A DNA stretch of 64,000 nt from Edwardsiella tarda ATCC 15947 = NBRC 105688 (GTDB lineage: Bacteria; Pseudomonadota; Gammaproteobacteria; Enterobacterales; Enterobacteriaceae), in assembly GCF_003113495.2 (NCBI RefSeq), contig NZ_CP084506.1, forward strand, positions 3,348,001 to 3,412,000, read 5' to 3'. A program made the translations under genes and the position numbers. A model generated the notes under the pieces. It saw only the letters and a program-made list of their open reading frames with translations, was not told the DNA's origin and searched no databases. Shown piece by piece: positions 31,169 to 49,807 of the stretch (position 1 is its first letter; each line of letters starts with the position of its first letter).

Positions 31169-34100
31169 TTACTCGTCTTCCAGCTCGATGTTGATGCCCA
31201 GCGAGCGGATTTCTTTCAACAGTACGTTGAAGGATTCCGGCATGCCCGGTTCCATCTGATGGCTGCCATCCACGATGTTCTTATACATCTTGGTACGGCC
31301 GTTCACGTCATCAGACTTAACGGTGAGCATTTCCTGCAGGGTGTAGGCGGCGCCGTAAGCTTCCAGCGCCCACACTTCCATCTCCCCGAAGCGCTGACCA
31401 CCGAACTGCGCCTTACCACCCAGCGGCTGCTGGGTAACCAGGCTGTAGGAGCCGGTGGAACGCGCATGCATCTTGTCGTCGACCAAGTGGTTCAGTTTCA
31501 GCATGTACATGTAACCCACGGTTACCTGACGCTCGAAACGCTCACCGGTGCGACCATCATACAGGGTGATCTGACCGGAGGTCGGGATACCACCCAGCTC
31601 CAGCAGGCCCTTGATTTCGCGCTCTTTAGCACCGTCGAACACTGGCGTTGCAACCGGCAGACCCTTCTTCAGGTTTTCCGCCAGACGCAGAACTTCGTCA
31701 TCGCTAAAGGTGTTCAGATCCACCTGCTGACGGGTGTTGTCACCCAGATCGTAGGCTCTCTGGATGAACTCACGCAGTTTGGCCACTTCCTGCTGCTGCT
31801 TGAGCATGGCGTTGATCTTGTCGCCGATGCCTTTCGCCGCCATACCCAGGTGGGTTTCCAGGATCTGACCGATGTTCATACGTGACGGTACGCCCAGCGG
31901 GTTCAGTACGATATCGACCGGCGTGCCGTTCTCATCGTAAGGCATATCTTCGATCGGGTTGATCTTAGAGATAACACCCTTGTTACCGTGACGACCTGCC
32001 ATCTTATCGCCCGGCTGGATCTGACGTTTCACCGCCAGGTACACCTTAACGATCTTCAGCACGCCCGGCGCCAGATCGTCGCCCTGGGTGATCTTACGAC
32101 GCTTGGCTTCCAGTTTCTTCTCGAACTCAGCCTTCAGCTCATCGTACTGCTCGGCCAGCTGCTCCAGCTGGTTCTGCTTGGCTTCATCCGCCAGGCCCAG
32201 CTCCAGCCAACGGTCACGCGGCAGTTTTTCCAGTTTTTCCGCTTCCACGCCACCGGCAACCAGCACGTCGTGGATACGGGCAAACAGACCGGCTTCCAGG
32301 ATCTGCAACTCTTCGGTCAGGTCTTTCTTGGCCTGCTTGAGCTGCATCTCTTCGATTTCCAGCGCACGCTTGTCTTTTTCCACGCCATCGCGGGTAAAGA
32401 CCTGTACGTCGATAACGGTACCGGAAACGCTGTTCGGCACACGCAGAGAAGAGTCTTTCACGTCAGACGCCTTCTCACCGAAGATGGCGCGCAGCAGCTT
32501 CTCTTCCGGCGTCAGCTGGGTTTCACCTTTCGGCGTTACCTTACCGACCAGGATGTCGCCACCCTTCACTTCGGCGCCGATATAAACGATGCCGGATTCG
32601 TCGAGCTTGGAAAGTGCGGCCTCACCGACGTTCGGGATGTCGGCAGTGATCTCTTCCGGCCCCAGCTTGGTGTCACGAGACACACAGGCCAGCTCCTGGA
32701 TATGAATAGAGGTGAAGCGATCTTCCTGTACCACGCGCTCGGAGACTAAGATGGAGTCTTCGAAGTTGTAACCGTTCCACGGCATGAACGCCACGCGCAT
32801 GTTCTGACCCAGTGCCAGTTCGCCCAGATCGGTGGACGGACCGTCGGCCAGCACATCGCCACGCTCAATAGGCTCACCCAGTGAGACACACGGCATCTGG
32901 CTGATGCAGGTGTTCTGGTTGGAGCGGGTGTACTTGGTCAGGTTGTAGATGTCGATGCCGGCTTCGCCCGGGAACATCTCATCTTCGTTAACCTTGATGA
33001 CGATACGGGACGCATCCACGTACTGCACCATACCACCGCGCTTGGCGACGGAGGTTACACCGGAGTCGACGGCAACCGCACGCTCCATACCGGTACCAAC
33101 CAGCGGCTTATCGGCGCGCAGGGTCGGTACCGCCTGACGTTGCATGTTCGCACCCATCAAAGCACGGTTGGCGTCATCGTGTTCCAAGAACGGGATCAGG
33201 GACGCACCGACGGAAACCACCTGCTGGGTGGAAACGTCCATGTAGTCAACCTGGTCACGGCTGAACAAGCTGGATTCGCCCTTGCTGCGGCACGTTACCA
33301 GATCTTCAACGAAGCGGCCTTCATCATCCAGGTTGGAGTTCGCCTGGGCGATAACGAAGTTGCCTTCTTCGATGGCAGACAGGTAATGGATCTCGTCGGT
33401 CACGATACCGTCACGCACGCGGCGATACGGAGTTTCCAGGAAACCATACTCGTTGGTCTGTGCGTACACAGACAGGGAGTTGATCAGACCGATGTTCGGA
33501 CCTTCCGGCGTTTCGATAGGACATACGCGACCGTAGTGGGTCGGGTGTACGTCTCGCACTTCAAAGCCGGCACGCTCACGGGTCAGACCGCCTGGGCCCA
33601 ACGCGGAGATACGACGCTTGTGAGTGATCTCGGACAGCGGGTTGTTCTGGTCCATAAACTGGGACAGCTGGCTGGAACCGAAGAACTCTTTCACGGCGGC
33701 AGAGATCGGCTTAGCGTTGATCATGTCCTGCGGCATCAGCATATCCAGATCGCCCAGGGACAGACGCTCTTTCACCGCACGCTCAACACGTACCAGACCC
33801 ACACGGAATTGGTTTTCCGCCATCTCGCCCACAGAGCGGATACGACGGTTGCCCAAGTGGTCGATATCGTCGACTTCGCCTTTACCGTTACGGATATCGA
33901 TGAGCTTCTTCATCACCTCGATGATGTCTTCTTTGCTCAGGATACCGGAACCTTCGATCTCATCACGCATCAGAGAACGGTTGAACTTCATGCGGCCAAC
34001 CGCAGAGAGATCGTAGCGATCCTCGGAGAAGAACAGGTTCTCGAACAGATTCTCGGCGGCTTCGCGTGTCGGCGGCTCACCCGGGCGCATCATGCGGTAG

Positions 34101-35197
34101 ATTTCTACCAGCGCGCTCAGACGATCGTTGGTCGGATCGACACGCAGCGTCTCGGACATGTACGGGCCATGATCCAGATCGTTGGTGAACAGCGTTTCGA
34201 TGCGCTTGTAACCCGACTGGCTCAGCTTGGCCAGCAAATCCAACGACAGCTCCATGTTGGCGGCGCAGATCAGCTCGCCGGTGCTCTCGTCGATGTAATC
34301 TTTAGCCGCCACTTTGCCGACGATGTACTCAACCGGGACTTCGATCAGCTTAACATCATCTTTTTCCAACTGACGGATGTGACGCGCGGTGATACGACGG
34401 CCTTTCTCGACATAGACCTTACCGTTGGCCTCGATATCGAAGGAGGCGGTTTCGCCACGCAGACGCTCCGGTACCAGCTCCATCTGCAACTTGTTGTCGC
34501 GGATCTCAAAGATCACCTTGTCGAAGAACAGATCCAGGATCTGCTCGGTGGTGAAATCCAATGCGCGCAGGATGATGGTAGCCGGCAGCTTACGGCGGCG
34601 GTCAATACGAACAAACAGGTTGTCTTTCGGGTCGAACTCGAAGTCCAGCCAGGAACCACGGTAAGGGATAATGCGTGCGTTATACAGCACCTTACCAGAA
34701 GAGTGGGTTTTACCCTTGTCGCTGTCGAAGAATACGCCCGGGCTGCGGTGCAGCTGGGAGACGATAACACGCTCGGTGCCGTTGATGACGAAGGTGCCGT
34801 TTTCGGTCATCAGCGGGATTTCACCCATGTAAACTTCTTGTTCTTTGATGTCCTTAACGGTGCCTTCCGGCGCTTCGCGCTCGTAGATCACCAGGCGCAG
34901 TTTTACGCGCAGCGGAGCAGAGTAGGTTACGCCACGGATCTGACACTCTTTAACGTCAAATACCGGCTCACCCAAGCGATAGCTAACATACTGCAACTCG
35001 GAGTTGCCGCTGTAGCTCTGGATCGGGAATACGGAGCGAAAAGCCGCTTCCAGACCATACTGACCTTCCGGATCTTGCTCGATAAACTTCTGGAACGAGT
35101 CAAGCTGGATAGAAAGGAGATAGGGAACGTCCAACACTTGGGGACGCTTACCAAAGTCCTTACGAATTCGTTTTTTCTCGGTATAGGAGTAAACCAT
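31169..35197 (-). CDS. rpoB: RNA polymerase subunit beta
   Basis: This is the second catalytic subunit of RNA polymerase. The chosen ATG at 35197 gives [19 protein letters not shown] and 1342 residues, exactly the E. coli length; the longer frame to 35332 is rejected. The rifampicin pocket reads [17 protein letters not shown] and [14 protein letters not shown], with wild-type Asp516, His526 and Ser531 equivalents, so no classical resistance mutation is present. The C-terminal [20 protein letters not shown] region contacting beta' is intact. It is preceded by the rplL-rpoB attenuator hairpin, which allows only part of the transcription to continue. Confidence 0.98.
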   Translation of the reverse strand: MVYSYTEKKRIRKDFGKRPQVLDVPYLLSIQLDSFQKFIEQDPEGQYGLEAAFRSVFPIQSYSGNSELQYVSYRLGEPVFDVKECQIRGVTYSAPLRVKLRLVIYEREAPEGTVKDIKEQEVYMGEIPLMTENGTFVINGTERVIVSQLHRSPGVFFDSDKGKTHSSGKVLYNARIIPYRGSWLDFEFDPKDNLFVRIDRRRKLPATIILRALDFTTEQILDLFFDKVIFEIRDNKLQMELVPERLRGETASFDIEANGKVYVEKGRRITARHIRQLEKDDVKLIEVPVEYIVGKVAAKDYIDESTGELICAANMELSLDLLAKLSQSGYKRIETLFTNDLDHGPYMSETLRVDPTNDRLSALVEIYRMMRPGEPPTREAAENLFENLFFSEDRYDLSAVGRMKFNRSLMRDEIEGSGILSKEDIIEVMKKLIDIRNGKGEVDDIDHLGNRRIRSVGEMAENQFRVGLVRVERAVKERLSLGDLDMLMPQDMINAKPISAAVKEFFGSSQLSQFMDQNNPLSEITHKRRISALGPGGLTRERAGFEVRDVHPTHYGRVCPIETPEGPNIGLINSLSVYAQTNEYGFLETPYRRVRDGIVTDEIHYLSAIEEGNFVIAQANSNLDDEGRFVEDLVTCRSKGESSLFSRDQVDYMDVSTQQVVSVGASLIPFLEHDDANRALMGANMQRQAVPTLRADKPLVGTGMERAVAVDSGVTSVAKRGGMVQYVDASRIVIKVNEDEMFPGEAGIDIYNLTKYTRSNQNTCISQMPCVSLGEPIERGDVLADGPSTDLGELALGQNMRVAFMPWNGYNFEDSILVSERVVQEDRFTSIHIQELACVSRDTKLGPEEITADIPNVGEAALSKLDESGIVYIGAEVKGGDILVGKVTPKGETQLTPEEKLLRAIFGEKASDVKDSSLRVPNSVSGTVIDVQVFTRDGVEKDKRALEIEEMQLKQAKKDLTEELQILEAGLFARIHDVLVAGGVEAEKLEKLPRDRWLELGLADEAKQNQLEQLAEQYDELKAEFEKKLEAKRRKITQGDDLAPGVLKIVKVYLAVKRQIQPGDKMAGRHGNKGVISKINPIEDMPYDENGTPVDIVLNPLGVPSRMNIGQILETHLGMAAKGIGDKINAMLKQQQEVAKLREFIQRAYDLGDNTRQQVDLNTFSDDEVLRLAENLKKGLPVATPVFDGAKEREIKGLLELGGIPTSGQITLYDGRTGERFERQVTVGYMYMLKLNHLVDDKMHARSTGSYSLVTQQPLGGKAQFGGQRFGEMEVWALEAYGAAYTLQEMLTVKSDDVNGRTKMYKNIVDGSHQMEPGMPESFNVLLKEIRSLGINIELEDE

Positions 35198-35527
35198 AGG
35201 GTTCCTCAGCTCGCTGAATAGTCGACCCATTTTGTCCGTCCTGATAGGACAGTTCACGCAACACCATTTTGTGACCGAAAGGGTGAATCCCCCTTCGCAA
35301 TACTTGTTTCTATCACTCTTAAACCATTTCATTGCGCTTTACACAGCGCCGTAACTCACGGCCCTGACGCAGTATATTAAGGCGTCGATAGAAACAAGTA
35401 TTGGGGATAACCTGTGACTAAACAGTGTGAAACCTCACAGGCATCCTTTACAGCGCAAAAAGGCTGGTGACCAAAAAGTCACCAGCCATCAGCCTGTTAG
35501 CACAGACTGTACTCCAAGAAGTTAAAC
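35198..35527. other. rplL-rpoB intergenic region
   Basis: This 330-bp gap is kept in E. coli too. It holds the attenuating hairpin at 35457-35487 and, further downstream, complementary stretches near 35380-35405 that probably form the RNase III processing stem (GATAGAAACAAGTATTG recurs around 35300 and 35390 in opposite sense). No gene is supported here. Confidence 0.65.
35457..35487 (-). terminator. rplL-rpoB transcription attenuator
   Basis: GGCTGGTGAC and GTCACCAGCC pair around TTTTTG, followed by TTTTTG. The position, 40 bp after rplL, is that of the partial terminator that sets the ratio of stalk protein to polymerase in E. coli. Confidence 0.88.
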
Positions 35528-35896
35528 TTATTTAACTTCAACAGAAGCGCCAGCTTCTTCCAGAGCTTTCTTCAGAGCTTCAGCGTCGTCTTTGCTGATG
35601 GCTTCTTTCAGAACTGCCGGAGCAGATTCTACCAGGTCTTTGGCTTCTTTCAGGCCCAGACCGGTTGCGCCACGGACAGCTTTGATGACAGCAACTTTGT
35701 TGCCGCCAGCAGCGGTCAGGACTACGTCGAATTCAGTTTTTTCTTCAACAGCTTCAGCAGCGCCGCCAGCGGCAACAGCTACAGCAGCAGCAGCAGAAAC
35801 ACCGAATTTCTCTTCCATCATGGAGATCAGTTCAACAACGTCCATTACGGACATTTCTGCAACTGCGTCCAGAATTTGCTCTTTAGTGATAGACAT
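35528..35896 (-). CDS. rplL: ribosomal protein L7/L12
   Basis: This is the multi-copy stalk protein that recruits translation GTPases. It is 122 residues (E. coli 121): an N-terminal dimerisation helix ([21 protein letters not shown], first 20 shown as a domain), an Ala-rich hinge (about 36-52) and the C-terminal GTPase-binding domain with [20 protein letters not shown]. One extra residue lies in the hinge ([10 protein letters not shown]). It follows rplJ by 66 bp in the L10 operon. Confidence 0.98.
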   Translation of the reverse strand: MSITKEQILDAVAEMSVMDVVELISMMEEKFGVSAAAAVAVAAGGAAEAVEEKTEFDVVLTAAGGNKVAVIKAVRGATGLGLKEAKDLVESAPAVLKEAISKDDAEALKKALEEAGASVEVK

Positions 35897-35962
35897 GACA
35901 ATTGTTCCTAAAAATCAGAAATAGTTTATACGTTAGCAAGTGCGACAGTAGCAAAGCAGCGA

Positions 35963-36460
35963 TTAAGCAGCTTCTTTCTGATCGCGCAGAGCAGCCAGAG
36001 TACGGACCAATTTGCCGGCAGCGGCTTCTTTCATGGTCGCCATCAGGCGTGCGATTGCTTCTTCGTAAGTCGGCAGAGTTGCCAGACGGTCGATCTGGGC
36101 CGCCGGGATCAGCTCACCTTCAAAGGCTGCAGCTTTGACCTCAAATTTTGCATTGTCTTTGGCAAAAGCCTTGAACAGACGAGCGGCAGCGCCCGGGTGT
36201 TCCATAGAGAATGCAATCAGGGTCGGACCAACAAACGTGTCTTTCAGGCACTCGAACTGAGAACCTTCAACGACGCGGCGCATCAGGGTGTTGCGAACAA
36301 CACGCATGTAAACGCCAGCTTCACGACCTGCTTTACGCAGTTCGGTCATTTTGTCTACGGTTACGCCACGGGAATCCGCAACGACAGCAGACAGCGCGCC
36401 TTTGGCTACTTCGGTGACTTCAGCAACAATCGCTTGTTTGTCTTGAAGATTTAATGCCAT
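35963..36460 (-). CDS. rplJ: ribosomal protein L10
   Basis: L10 anchors two L7/L12 dimers and connects the stalk to 23S rRNA. It is 165 residues (E. coli 165), from [17 protein letters not shown] to ALRDQKEAA. The C-terminal helix that binds L7/L12 is intact. Expression is autogenously controlled by L10-L7/L12 binding to the leader annotated upstream. Confidence 0.98.
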   Translation of the reverse strand: MALNLQDKQAIVAEVTEVAKGALSAVVADSRGVTVDKMTELRKAGREAGVYMRVVRNTLMRRVVEGSQFECLKDTFVGPTLIAFSMEHPGAAARLFKAFAKDNAKFEVKAAAFEGELIPAAQIDRLATLPTYEEAIARLMATMKEAAAGKLVRTLAALRDQKEAA

Positions 36461-36780
36461 TAGCTTGTGCTCCTGGATTTTTGCCGGAGAATGACTCCGG
36501 AACTCACTTCACTCGCTTATGGCCGAAACCATGCACGAGCATAGAAACACGGTGAGCAGAATCCAGACATCTAAAAAAGATTTCTTCGGGCTCTGTCACC
36601 GTCTACGCAGGAAGATTAAGTCTCTAACGAAACACCTGCGGTCTTGGACGGAGGTCTGGAAATAGGCCAGACTCCAACCGAAAATTCGTTCGCTTTACAT
36701 TCATAGAATGTGCGGGCGTTAGATTTTAGACAAAACCGACGCCCGCGTAAAGCGAAAAGGCAAATCCTAATCCCGCAGGA
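36461..36780 (-). promoter_or_regulatory. rplJL leader with L10 autoregulatory RNA
   Basis: This is a 320-bp gap with no gene. On the minus strand the core L10-binding leader is recognisable between about 36587 and 36673: GGAGTCTGGCC/CCAGACCTCC forms one stem, then AGACCGCAGGTGTTTCG and CCTGCGTAGACGGTGACAGA form the conserved kink-turn region. Further upstream GCGGGCG/CGCCCGC (36711-36748) may be an rplKA-side hairpin. Binding of the L10-L7/L12 complex represses rplJL translation in E. coli. Confidence 0.85.
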
Positions 36781-37917
<1,137 letters not shown>

Positions 37918-37918
37918 T

Positions 37919-37962
37919 TAAAATTTCCTCAATTGGGTCATATCGCCTCGGAGAGGCTCCCC
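37919..37962 (-). promoter_or_regulatory. L1 translational operator in the rplK leader
   Basis: On the minus strand, GGGGAGCCTCTCCGAGGCGA and ATGACCCAATTGAGGAAAT directly precede the rplK ATG. This mimics the L1 binding site of 23S rRNA and is almost identical to the E. coli L11 operon leader, where L1 represses translation. Confidence 0.85.
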
Positions 37963-38012
37963 GTGATGGTAAAACGCTTTATGTGCCGCCAAATGCAGCA
38001 GCCCATAAATAC

Positions 38013-38045
38013 AAAAGGCGCGAAATTGTAGTTCAATTTCGCGCC
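38013..38045 (-). terminator. secE-nusG terminator
   Basis: GGCGCGAAATT pairs with AATTTCGCGCC around a 7-base loop and is followed by TTTTGTATTT on the minus strand. It lies 36 bp after the nusG stop, ahead of the rplK promoter region. Confidence 0.85.
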
Positions 38046-38080
38046 TATGGCAATGCACTTTTACTGCGTGACGACGTTTA

Positions 38081-38626
38081 TTACGCCTTCTCGACCTGGC
38101 TGAAGTCCAGTTCGACCGGCGTAGCGCGACCAAAGATGGAGACAGACACCTTCAGGCGGCTCTTCTCGTAATCCACCTCTTCCACCACACCGTTGAAGTC
38201 GGCAAACGGCCCTTCGTTGACGCGGACCATCTCGCCCGGCTCGAACAGGGTCTTCGGACGCGGCTTATCACCCACCTGCTGCAGGCGGTTCATGATCGCA
38301 TCCACTTCTTTGTCGCTGATCGGTGCAGGACGGTCAGAAGTCCCGCCGATAAAGCCCATCACACGCGGCACACTACGCACCAGATGCCAGCTAGCGTCGT
38401 TCATCACCATCTGCACCAGGACATAACCCGGGAAGAACTTACGCTCGCTCTTGCGACGCTGGCCACCACGGATTTCGACCACTTCCTCGGTCGGCACCAT
38501 GACTTCACCAAACAGCTCTTCCATATTGTGCAGTTTGATATGCTCGCGCAGCGACTGGGCTACGCGACCCTCAAAACCGGAAAACGCCTGAACGACGTAC
38601 CAACGCTTCTTCGGTGCTTCAGACAT
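38081..38626 (-). CDS. nusG: transcription antitermination factor NusG
   Basis: NusG binds elongating RNA polymerase, suppresses pausing and couples to Rho or to ribosomal S10. It is 181 residues (E. coli 181). The NGN domain ([20 protein letters not shown], residues about 9-28) is followed by the C-terminal KOW domain ([16 protein letters not shown], about 130-145). Its start is two bases from the secE stop. Its paralogue rfaH is also in this window (57733). Confidence 0.98.
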   Translation of the reverse strand: MSEAPKKRWYVVQAFSGFEGRVAQSLREHIKLHNMEELFGEVMVPTEEVVEIRGGQRRKSERKFFPGYVLVQMVMNDASWHLVRSVPRVMGFIGGTSDRPAPISDKEVDAIMNRLQQVGDKPRPKTLFEPGEMVRVNEGPFADFNGVVEEVDYEKSRLKVSVSIFGRATPVELDFSQVEKA

Positions 38627-38627
38627 T

Positions 38628-39011
38628 TTAGAACCTCAGGCCAGTAATAAAGGAAACCAGACGGACCAGAATACCATCCAGTCCCCACAGAATCAGTGCC
38701 ATAACGGCGGTCACTGCGGCGACGATCAGAGTCGTATGCAGCGCTTCCTGACGTGTCGGCCAAATCACTTTACGCATTTCGGTACGCGCTTCGCGAGCAA
38801 ACGCCACGGTCGCTTTACCCTGCGTCGTCATCAAGGCGATGCCGCCGGCGGCAGCGATGATAACCACAACGGCCAGAGCACGCAGTGGCAGACTCACATC
38901 ACGGTAAATATAGTTACCGACGATGGCTACGATCAGCAGAACGGCGACAACCAGCCACTTCATGACTTCCAGGCCACGCCCGCTCCCTTGAGCATCGGTA
39001 TTCGCACTCAT
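38628..39011 (-). CDS. secE: preprotein translocase subunit SecE
   Basis: SecE is the essential clamp of the SecYEG channel. The chosen ATG (39011) gives [15 protein letters not shown] and 127 residues, the E. coli length; the 11 residues from 39044 have no family support. Three transmembrane segments are visible (about 20-37, 45-63 and 95-115), with the conserved amphipathic [18 protein letters not shown] between helices 2 and 3. It forms an operon with nusG. Confidence 0.97.
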   Translation of the reverse strand: MSANTDAQGSGRGLEVMKWLVVAVLLIVAIVGNYIYRDVSLPLRALAVVVIIAAAGGIALMTTQGKATVAFAREARTEMRKVIWPTRQEALHTTLIVAAVTAVMALILWGLDGILVRLVSFITGLRF

Positions 39012-39260
39012 AAACCAACCTGTCACTAGATTCCAGAAAAACAACTTTGCCCCGCATCGCGAGGCAAACCAAACCGAATGAGAATCTTACGAGATACCAA
39101 TGTGGATAGCACATTTATATCTGCAAAAAGCGACGTTGCTCGCGTGTTGGTGCGGCACGCCGCGATTCGGCACCATACGCCGTATCGCCAGAGCCCATCT
39201 CACCAGTAATTATGCGGGAAAAAACCACTGATGAGATAGGTTCTTGTCAAACTGCGTAGA

Positions 39261-39286
39261 AAAAGGGCATCAAATGATGCCCTTTT
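39261..39286 (-). terminator. tufB terminator
   Basis: AAAAGGGCATC pairs with GATGCCCTTTT around ATTT and is followed by TTCT on the minus strand. It lies 20 bp after the tufB stop. Confidence 0.9.
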
Positions 39287-39306
39287 ATCGCGTGCTGCGT
39301 CAAATC

Positions 39307-40527
<1,221 letters not shown>

Positions 40528-40618
40528 TCACCACATCAACCAAGCATATATCGCTGAATGCTGTCTATTATGCTTGCTGAAATTTATTACAGAGAAACCA
40601 GAAGGGGGAAAAGAGAGA

Positions 40619-40694
40619 TGGTGCTGATACCCAGAATCGAACTGGGGACCTCACCCTTACCAAGGGTGCGCTCTACCGACTGAGCCATATCAGC
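40619..40694 (-). tRNA. thrT: tRNA-Thr (anticodon GGT)
   Basis: This is a 76-nt gene with encoded CCA. The acceptor stem GCTGATA/TATCAGC, anticodon loop TTGGTAA and GTTCGATTC T loop are seen. It is the last tRNA before tufB. Confidence 0.97.
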
Positions 40695-40701
40695 ACATGT
40701 T

Positions 40702-40776
<75 letters not shown>

Positions 40777-40900
40777 ACCTGAACCCGGCTACCTGATTGT
40801 TCTGTAGAGTTTACACCGGCCGACATTACTGTTCGTACCGCTGTATTCTGGAGCGTATCGACAACCTACACTCCAAGCCCTATTACTAAGGCTGAATAAA

Positions 40901-40985
<85 letters not shown>

Positions 40986-41006
40986 ACACCGGATTGTTGT
41001 ACTTGA

Positions 41007-41082
<76 letters not shown>

Positions 41083-41511
41083 ATCAAGTAGCGCGCATTC
41101 TAGGTAGTGATCGTCAGCGATGCAACAAAAAAATTCGATTTTACGCCTCTTCGCTCATAAAACACGCAAAGTAGGCAGTTCCACCTTACTACATCGCTTC
41201 GATACAGCAGGTGTATATCGTTCGCAGCAACACATCGCGCACAAGCATAGTCCAAAGCAGGGGAAGAAGAAAGCCTATTGTTCCCCACTGAATCGCACGC
41301 TGTACGTTACCTTTGCCACTCTCGCTCGTGTCGGCTCACGGCTCACCACGGTACCGCAGGCCACCCGTTCCCGTCTCCACGGACAGATTGCAGCAACTTT
41401 AGGAAAAAAGCGCTGCACCCTAAGCGAAGCTGTCTATAATAAGCGACTCGATTTCTCTGGAGTTGGCGTCCGCGCCGTTTCCATCTTGCGCTGACAGGCA
41501 GACACGGGCAT
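41083..41511. other. divergent region between the tRNA-tufB operon and coaA
   Basis: No gene is supported in these 429 bp. The left end holds the tRNA operon promoter (41097-41125). The right end holds TATAAT at 41435-41440, the likely -10 of coaA, without a clear -35. The A/T-rich stretch 41127-41165 could bind Fis, as expected upstream of a stable-RNA promoter. Short frames here are not supported. Confidence 0.6.
41097..41125 (-). promoter_or_regulatory. thrU-tyrU-glyT-thrT-tufB promoter
   Basis: On the minus strand TTGCAT and TAGAAT are separated by 17 bp and followed by the GC-only discriminator GCGCGC, typical of stringently controlled stable-RNA promoters. It begins about 15 bp before the thrU gene. 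Confidence 0.75.
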
Positions 41512-42459
41512 ATGAAGAAAGAGCAATCCCTGGCGACCCCATACTTGCAATTCGATCGCCAACAGTGGGCGGCATTGCGTAACGCCGTCCCATTAACGCT
41601 GAGCGAAGACGAAATTACCCGTCTCAAGGGTATTAATGAAGATCTCTCTTTGGATGAGGTTGCCCAGATCTATTTGCCGCTCTCACGCCTACTGAATTTC
41701 TACTTCAGTTCCAGTGTCAGTCGTCAGGCCGTGTTAGCGAAATTTCTTGGTACGCACAATCCACGCGTCCCTTACATCATCGGTATTGCGGGTAGTGTTG
41801 CCGTCGGCAAAAGTACCACGGCACGTGTACTCCAGGCCTTGCTCAGTCGTTGGCCGGAACACCGCCGCGTCGAATTGATTACCACCGATGGCTTCCTGCA
41901 CCCGAATAAGGTGTTGCAGGAGCGTGGCCTAATGAAGAAAAAGGGCTTTCCGCAATCTTATGATATGCATCGCCTGGTGAAGTTTGTCTCCGACATTAAA
42001 TCCGGCGTGGCACAGGTTAGCGCACCGCAATACTCTCACTTGATCTACGATGTAGTACCCGATGGCGATAAGGTCATCGAGCGTCCAGATATTCTGATCC
42101 TCGAAGGATTAAACGTCCTACAGAGCGGCATGGATTATCCACATGATCCGCATCGGGTCTTTGTTTCTGATTTTGTCGACTTCTCGATCTATGTCGACGC
42201 CGCCGAAGAGCAATTACAGGCCTGGTATATCAACCGCTTTCTGAAATTTCGCGAGGGGGCCTTCACTAACCCTGACTCCTATTTCCACCACTACTCGCAA
42301 TTGCCGGAGTCTGAGGCTATCGCCATCGCCAGTGGGCTATGGAAAGAGATCAATGGGTTAAATCTACGGCAAAATATCCTACCGACCCGTGAACGCGCCA
42401 GCCTGATTATGACCAAGGGCTGCAATCACGCGATAGAGAGTGTTCGCCTACGTAAATAA
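41512..42459 (+). CDS. coaA: pantothenate kinase, type I
   Basis: CoaA phosphorylates pantothenate in the first, feedback-inhibited step of coenzyme A synthesis. It is 315 residues (E. coli 316). The P-loop GSVAVGKS is at residues 94-101, followed by [24 protein letters not shown] and [14 protein letters not shown]. The N-terminus ([19 protein letters not shown]) differs a little from E. coli MSIKEQ. It converges on birA, as in E. coli. Confidence 0.97.
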   Translation: MKKEQSLATPYLQFDRQQWAALRNAVPLTLSEDEITRLKGINEDLSLDEVAQIYLPLSRLLNFYFSSSVSRQAVLAKFLGTHNPRVPYIIGIAGSVAVGKSTTARVLQALLSRWPEHRRVELITTDGFLHPNKVLQERGLMKKKGFPQSYDMHRLVKFVSDIKSGVAQVSAPQYSHLIYDVVPDGDKVIERPDILILEGLNVLQSGMDYPHDPHRVFVSDFVDFSIYVDAAEEQLQAWYINRFLKFREGAFTNPDSYFHHYSQLPESEAIAIASGLWKEINGLNLRQNILPTRERASLIMTKGCNHAIESVRLRK

Positions 42460-42488
42460 GTCGTCCCGACGCCTATCCCTTCACTGAT

Positions 42489-42513
42489 GATGGAGGAGCC
42501 ATGCTCCCCCATC
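42489..42513. terminator. possible coaA/birA convergent terminator hairpin
   Basis: GATGGAGGAGC and GCTCCCCCATC pair with one A-C mismatch around CAT between the convergent genes. No clear T-run follows, so intrinsic termination is uncertain. Confidence 0.4.
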
Positions 42514-42518
42514 GCCAC

Positions 42519-43478
42519 TCAACCGGCCCGCAATGAAATCTCACCACCGATAAAAGGGGTCACCACTCCGTCCCGCTCCAATAATAATGCCCCTTGAGCA
42601 TCGATACCGCGGGCAATACCATGAATGGTCTGCTCGCCAATCAGCAACCGTACCGGGCGATCGATAAAGTTATCCAGCGCACGCCAGCGCGCAATAAATG
42701 GCGCCAAGCCACGTAACTCAAACTCGGTGAGCGTGGCACGCAACCGTCCTAGTAGGCAGGCGACCAGACGATTACGATCGATAGTGACCCCCACCTCTTG
42801 TAGGTTGATCCACTGCTGATCGACCACGTTAGCGTCAGGATTACGCATCATCAGATTGATCCCGGCACCGATCACGATATTCGCCGCATCACCGGTCTTT
42901 CCCGTCAACTCGACAAGGATCCCGGCTAGCTTACGATCGTTGAGGTAAAGATCATTCGGCCACTTTACCTTTACCCCATCAGCACCCAGCTCACGCAGCA
43001 CCTCGGCCATCACAATACCGATAACCAAGCTTAACCCCATCGCCGCAGCGGGCCCTTGTTCCAGCTTCCAATACATGGAGAGGTAAAGATTCGCACCAAA
43101 GGGAGAAAACCACTGACGTCCACGACGACCACGCCCAGCTTGTTGGTATTCGGCGACGCAAGCATCGCCAGATTGCAGCTCGCTGATGCGATCTAATAAG
43201 TACTGATTGGTTGAGTCGACTACCGGTAATACGGTCACCCTAGCATGTGGCAACTGGGCTGTGATCGCCTCAGCGCTCAGCAACTGCATCGGTGTGGGCA
43301 GGCAGTAACCTTTTCCAGGGACGGTAAAGACATCAATACCCCAATCACGTAGCGTCTGGATGTGTTTATTGATCCCGGCGCGACTCATCCCCAGTGACTC
43401 ACCAAGGTGCTCACCGGAATGGAAGTCGCCGTCGGACAGTAAGGCGATCAACTTCAACGGAACCGTAATATCTCTCAT
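42519..43478 (-). CDS. birA: biotin-protein ligase / biotin operon repressor
   Basis: BirA biotinylates AccB and, as the biotinyl-AMP dimer, represses the bio operon. It is 319 residues (E. coli 321). The N-terminal winged helix (about 1-60, [20 protein letters not shown]) shows this is the regulatory class. The ligase loop GRGRRGRQW (115-123), [19 protein letters not shown] and the C-terminal SH3-like domain follow. Its ATG overlaps the murB stop by four bases, so translation is coupled. Confidence 0.97.
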   Translation of the reverse strand: MRDITVPLKLIALLSDGDFHSGEHLGESLGMSRAGINKHIQTLRDWGIDVFTVPGKGYCLPTPMQLLSAEAITAQLPHARVTVLPVVDSTNQYLLDRISELQSGDACVAEYQQAGRGRRGRQWFSPFGANLYLSMYWKLEQGPAAAMGLSLVIGIVMAEVLRELGADGVKVKWPNDLYLNDRKLAGILVELTGKTGDAANIVIGAGINLMMRNPDANVVDQQWINLQEVGVTIDRNRLVACLLGRLRATLTEFELRGLAPFIARWRALDNFIDRPVRLLIGEQTIHGIARGIDAQGALLLERDGVVTPFIGGEISLRAG

Positions 43479-44512
43479 GCTAGCACCCCCACTGCATCCA
43501 CCTCACCCTGAGCAGAGATAAAACGTACCTCCGGCTCTAACCAGACAGCGAAAGTCTCGCCGACGCGCTGACGTACATGGCGCGCTAACGCAATCATATC
43601 GGCGGCGGTCGCATGCTCTTCATTGATCAAGACCAACGCTTGCTGGCGATGTACTGCCGCACCGCCGATCCGCCATCCTTTCAGGGCGCAACGGTCAATG
43701 AGCCATCCCGCAGCCAGCTTGACTCGGCCATCAGGCTGAGGGTAGTAAGGCATCTGTGGATACTGCTGACGAATCGCTAAGGCTGTCGCCTCCTCCACCA
43801 CGGGATTCTTGAAAAAACTCCCCGCATTACCGCTCTGCGCGGGATCAGGGAGCTTGCTTCGCCGCATCTGACAAACCGCATCGAACACCGCTCGCGGCGT
43901 TACCGTAGCTACATCGAGACGCGCGAGATCACCATAACTCAGATGCGGCTGCCAGCACTTGTTCAGGCGTAAGCCTACCGCGATGATCGCATAGCCATCA
44001 CGGTAACCATGCTTAAAGATACTCTCACGGTAGCCGAAGGCACACTCATCGGCTAACAGGCGTTGCTGATCGCCGTTGCGTAGATCCAGCACATCCACAT
44101 ACTCACAGACATGCTGGAACTCGACACCGTAGGCACCGATATTTTGAATCGGGGCCGACCCAGCACAACCGGGGATCAGGGCAAGATTTTCGAGACCAGG
44201 CATCGCGTGATCGAGCGTATAACGCACCAAGTCATGCCAATTTTCACCCGCACCGACATGCAGATGCCAGCTTTGCGCCTCCTCGCGTACTTGGATGCCA
44301 AGAATACGATTAAGGATCACGCAGCCGGCAAAATCTTCCATCAGCAGGACGTTGCTCCCGCCGCCTAAGATCAGAACAGGTTGTTGGCGCGCCTGCGCCG
44401 ACTGCCATTGCATGAGCAACGCAGCAGCGCTATCCGCCTGCACGATCCGCTCAGCCTGAGCCGGCAAAGCAAAGGTGGTATATTCACTAAGTGATGTAAG
44501 GGGCTTGGACAT
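43475..44512 (-). CDS. murB: UDP-N-acetylenolpyruvoylglucosamine reductase
   Basis: MurB reduces UDP-GlcNAc-enolpyruvate to UDP-MurNAc with NADPH and FAD in peptidoglycan synthesis. It is 345 residues (E. coli 342), type I. FAD-binding [10 protein letters not shown] (about 48-57), [29 protein letters not shown] (about 110-128) and YRESIFK are seen, and [12 protein letters not shown] carries the catalytic serine. Its upstream neighbour is an rRNA operon, as at E. coli rrnB. Confidence 0.97.
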   Translation of the reverse strand: MSKPLTSLSEYTTFALPAQAERIVQADSAAALLMQWQSAQARQQPVLILGGGSNVLLMEDFAGCVILNRILGIQVREEAQSWHLHVGAGENWHDLVRYTLDHAMPGLENLALIPGCAGSAPIQNIGAYGVEFQHVCEYVDVLDLRNGDQQRLLADECAFGYRESIFKHGYRDGYAIIAVGLRLNKCWQPHLSYGDLARLDVATVTPRAVFDAVCQMRRSKLPDPAQSGNAGSFFKNPVVEEATALAIRQQYPQMPYYPQPDGRVKLAAGWLIDRCALKGWRIGGAAVHRQQALVLINEEHATAADMIALARHVRQRVGETFAVWLEPEVRFISAQGEVDAVGVLA

Positions 44513-44662
44513 GAAACGACTATCTCATCCTGACTAAACAGACTCTAGTCTACCCGATTATCAGCGACAAACCGTGGATAAATCATCGCAGGCGAGGAAA
44601 TCCGCCTCGTATAGGTAAGGTCGAGACGGTAAGAGACGGTAAGAAACGACAGAAACAGAAAA

Positions 44663-44698
44663 AGAAAAAGCCCCACGCATCAGCGTGGGGCTTTTTCT
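44663..44698 (-). terminator. rRNA operon 2 terminator
   Basis: A perfect 16-bp stem AGAAAAAGCCCCACGC / GCGTGGGGCTTTTTCT with ATCA loop lies directly after 5S. It is the fully paired version of the operon 1 terminator. Confidence 0.92.
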
Positions 44699-44705
44699 CT
44701 ATTTG

Positions 44706-44825
44706 ATGCCTGGCAGTTCCCTACTCTCGCATGGGGAGACCCCACACTACCATCGGCGCTACGGCGTTTCACTTCTGAGTTCGGCATGGGGTCAGGTGGG
44801 ACCACCGCGCTATCGCCGCCAGGCA
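44706..44825 (-). rRNA. rrf: 5S ribosomal RNA (operon 2)
   Basis: This is a 120-nt minus-strand gene; I saw no difference from the operon 1 copy. Helix I ends TGCCTGGCGGC and CTGCCAGGCAT are intact. Confidence 0.97.
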
Positions 44826-44913
44826 AATTCTGTTTCACCAACCGCCATTCAGGCCATCGGTTCCAATCTTGAACAAGCTAAATTCGTCTCTCTAAAAACA
44901 CCTTCGGTGTTGT

Positions 44914-47821
<2,908 letters not shown>

Positions 47822-47982
47822 TCACAACCCGAAGGTGTTTCACTTCGTGCTGCAAGCATTTGAGAGACTCTCGAATCACTTATTAAAAGCAATTCGATTG
47901 TTTTCGAATTTTCAGCTTGTTCCAGATTGTTAAAGAGCAAAATATTTCACAACATGCTGATTTCTCAGTATGTTCTGAAATA

Positions 47983-48058
47983 TGGTGGAGCTATGCGGGA
48001 TCGAACCGCAGACCTCCTGCGTGCAAAGCAGGCGCTCTCCCAGCTGAGCTATAGCCCC
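47983..48058 (-). tRNA. alaT: tRNA-Ala (anticodon TGC)
   Basis: This is a 76-nt spacer tRNA with encoded CCA. The acceptor stem GGGGCTA/TAGCTCC (one G-U pair), anticodon loop TTTGCAC and GTTCGATCC are seen. Confidence 0.97.
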
Positions 48059-48112
48059 ATGACTTTACTGCCGATACCTTATTACCCGCTCCGCTTCACC
48101 CAGGAAGGGAGT

Positions 48113-48189
<77 letters not shown>

Positions 48190-48262
48190 GCATAAGGTAT
48201 TTGCTCGTTGACATTTACCAGACAATCTGTGTGAGCACTACACAATATTTCGTATCTTCAGG

Positions 48263-49807
<1,545 letters not shown>

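Noticed and set aside
33140..35221. 693-codon plus-strand open frame inside rpoB
   Set aside because: It is antisense to the intact 1342-residue rpoB and has the same composition artefact as the rpoC shadow. No ribosome-binding site or recognisable domain.
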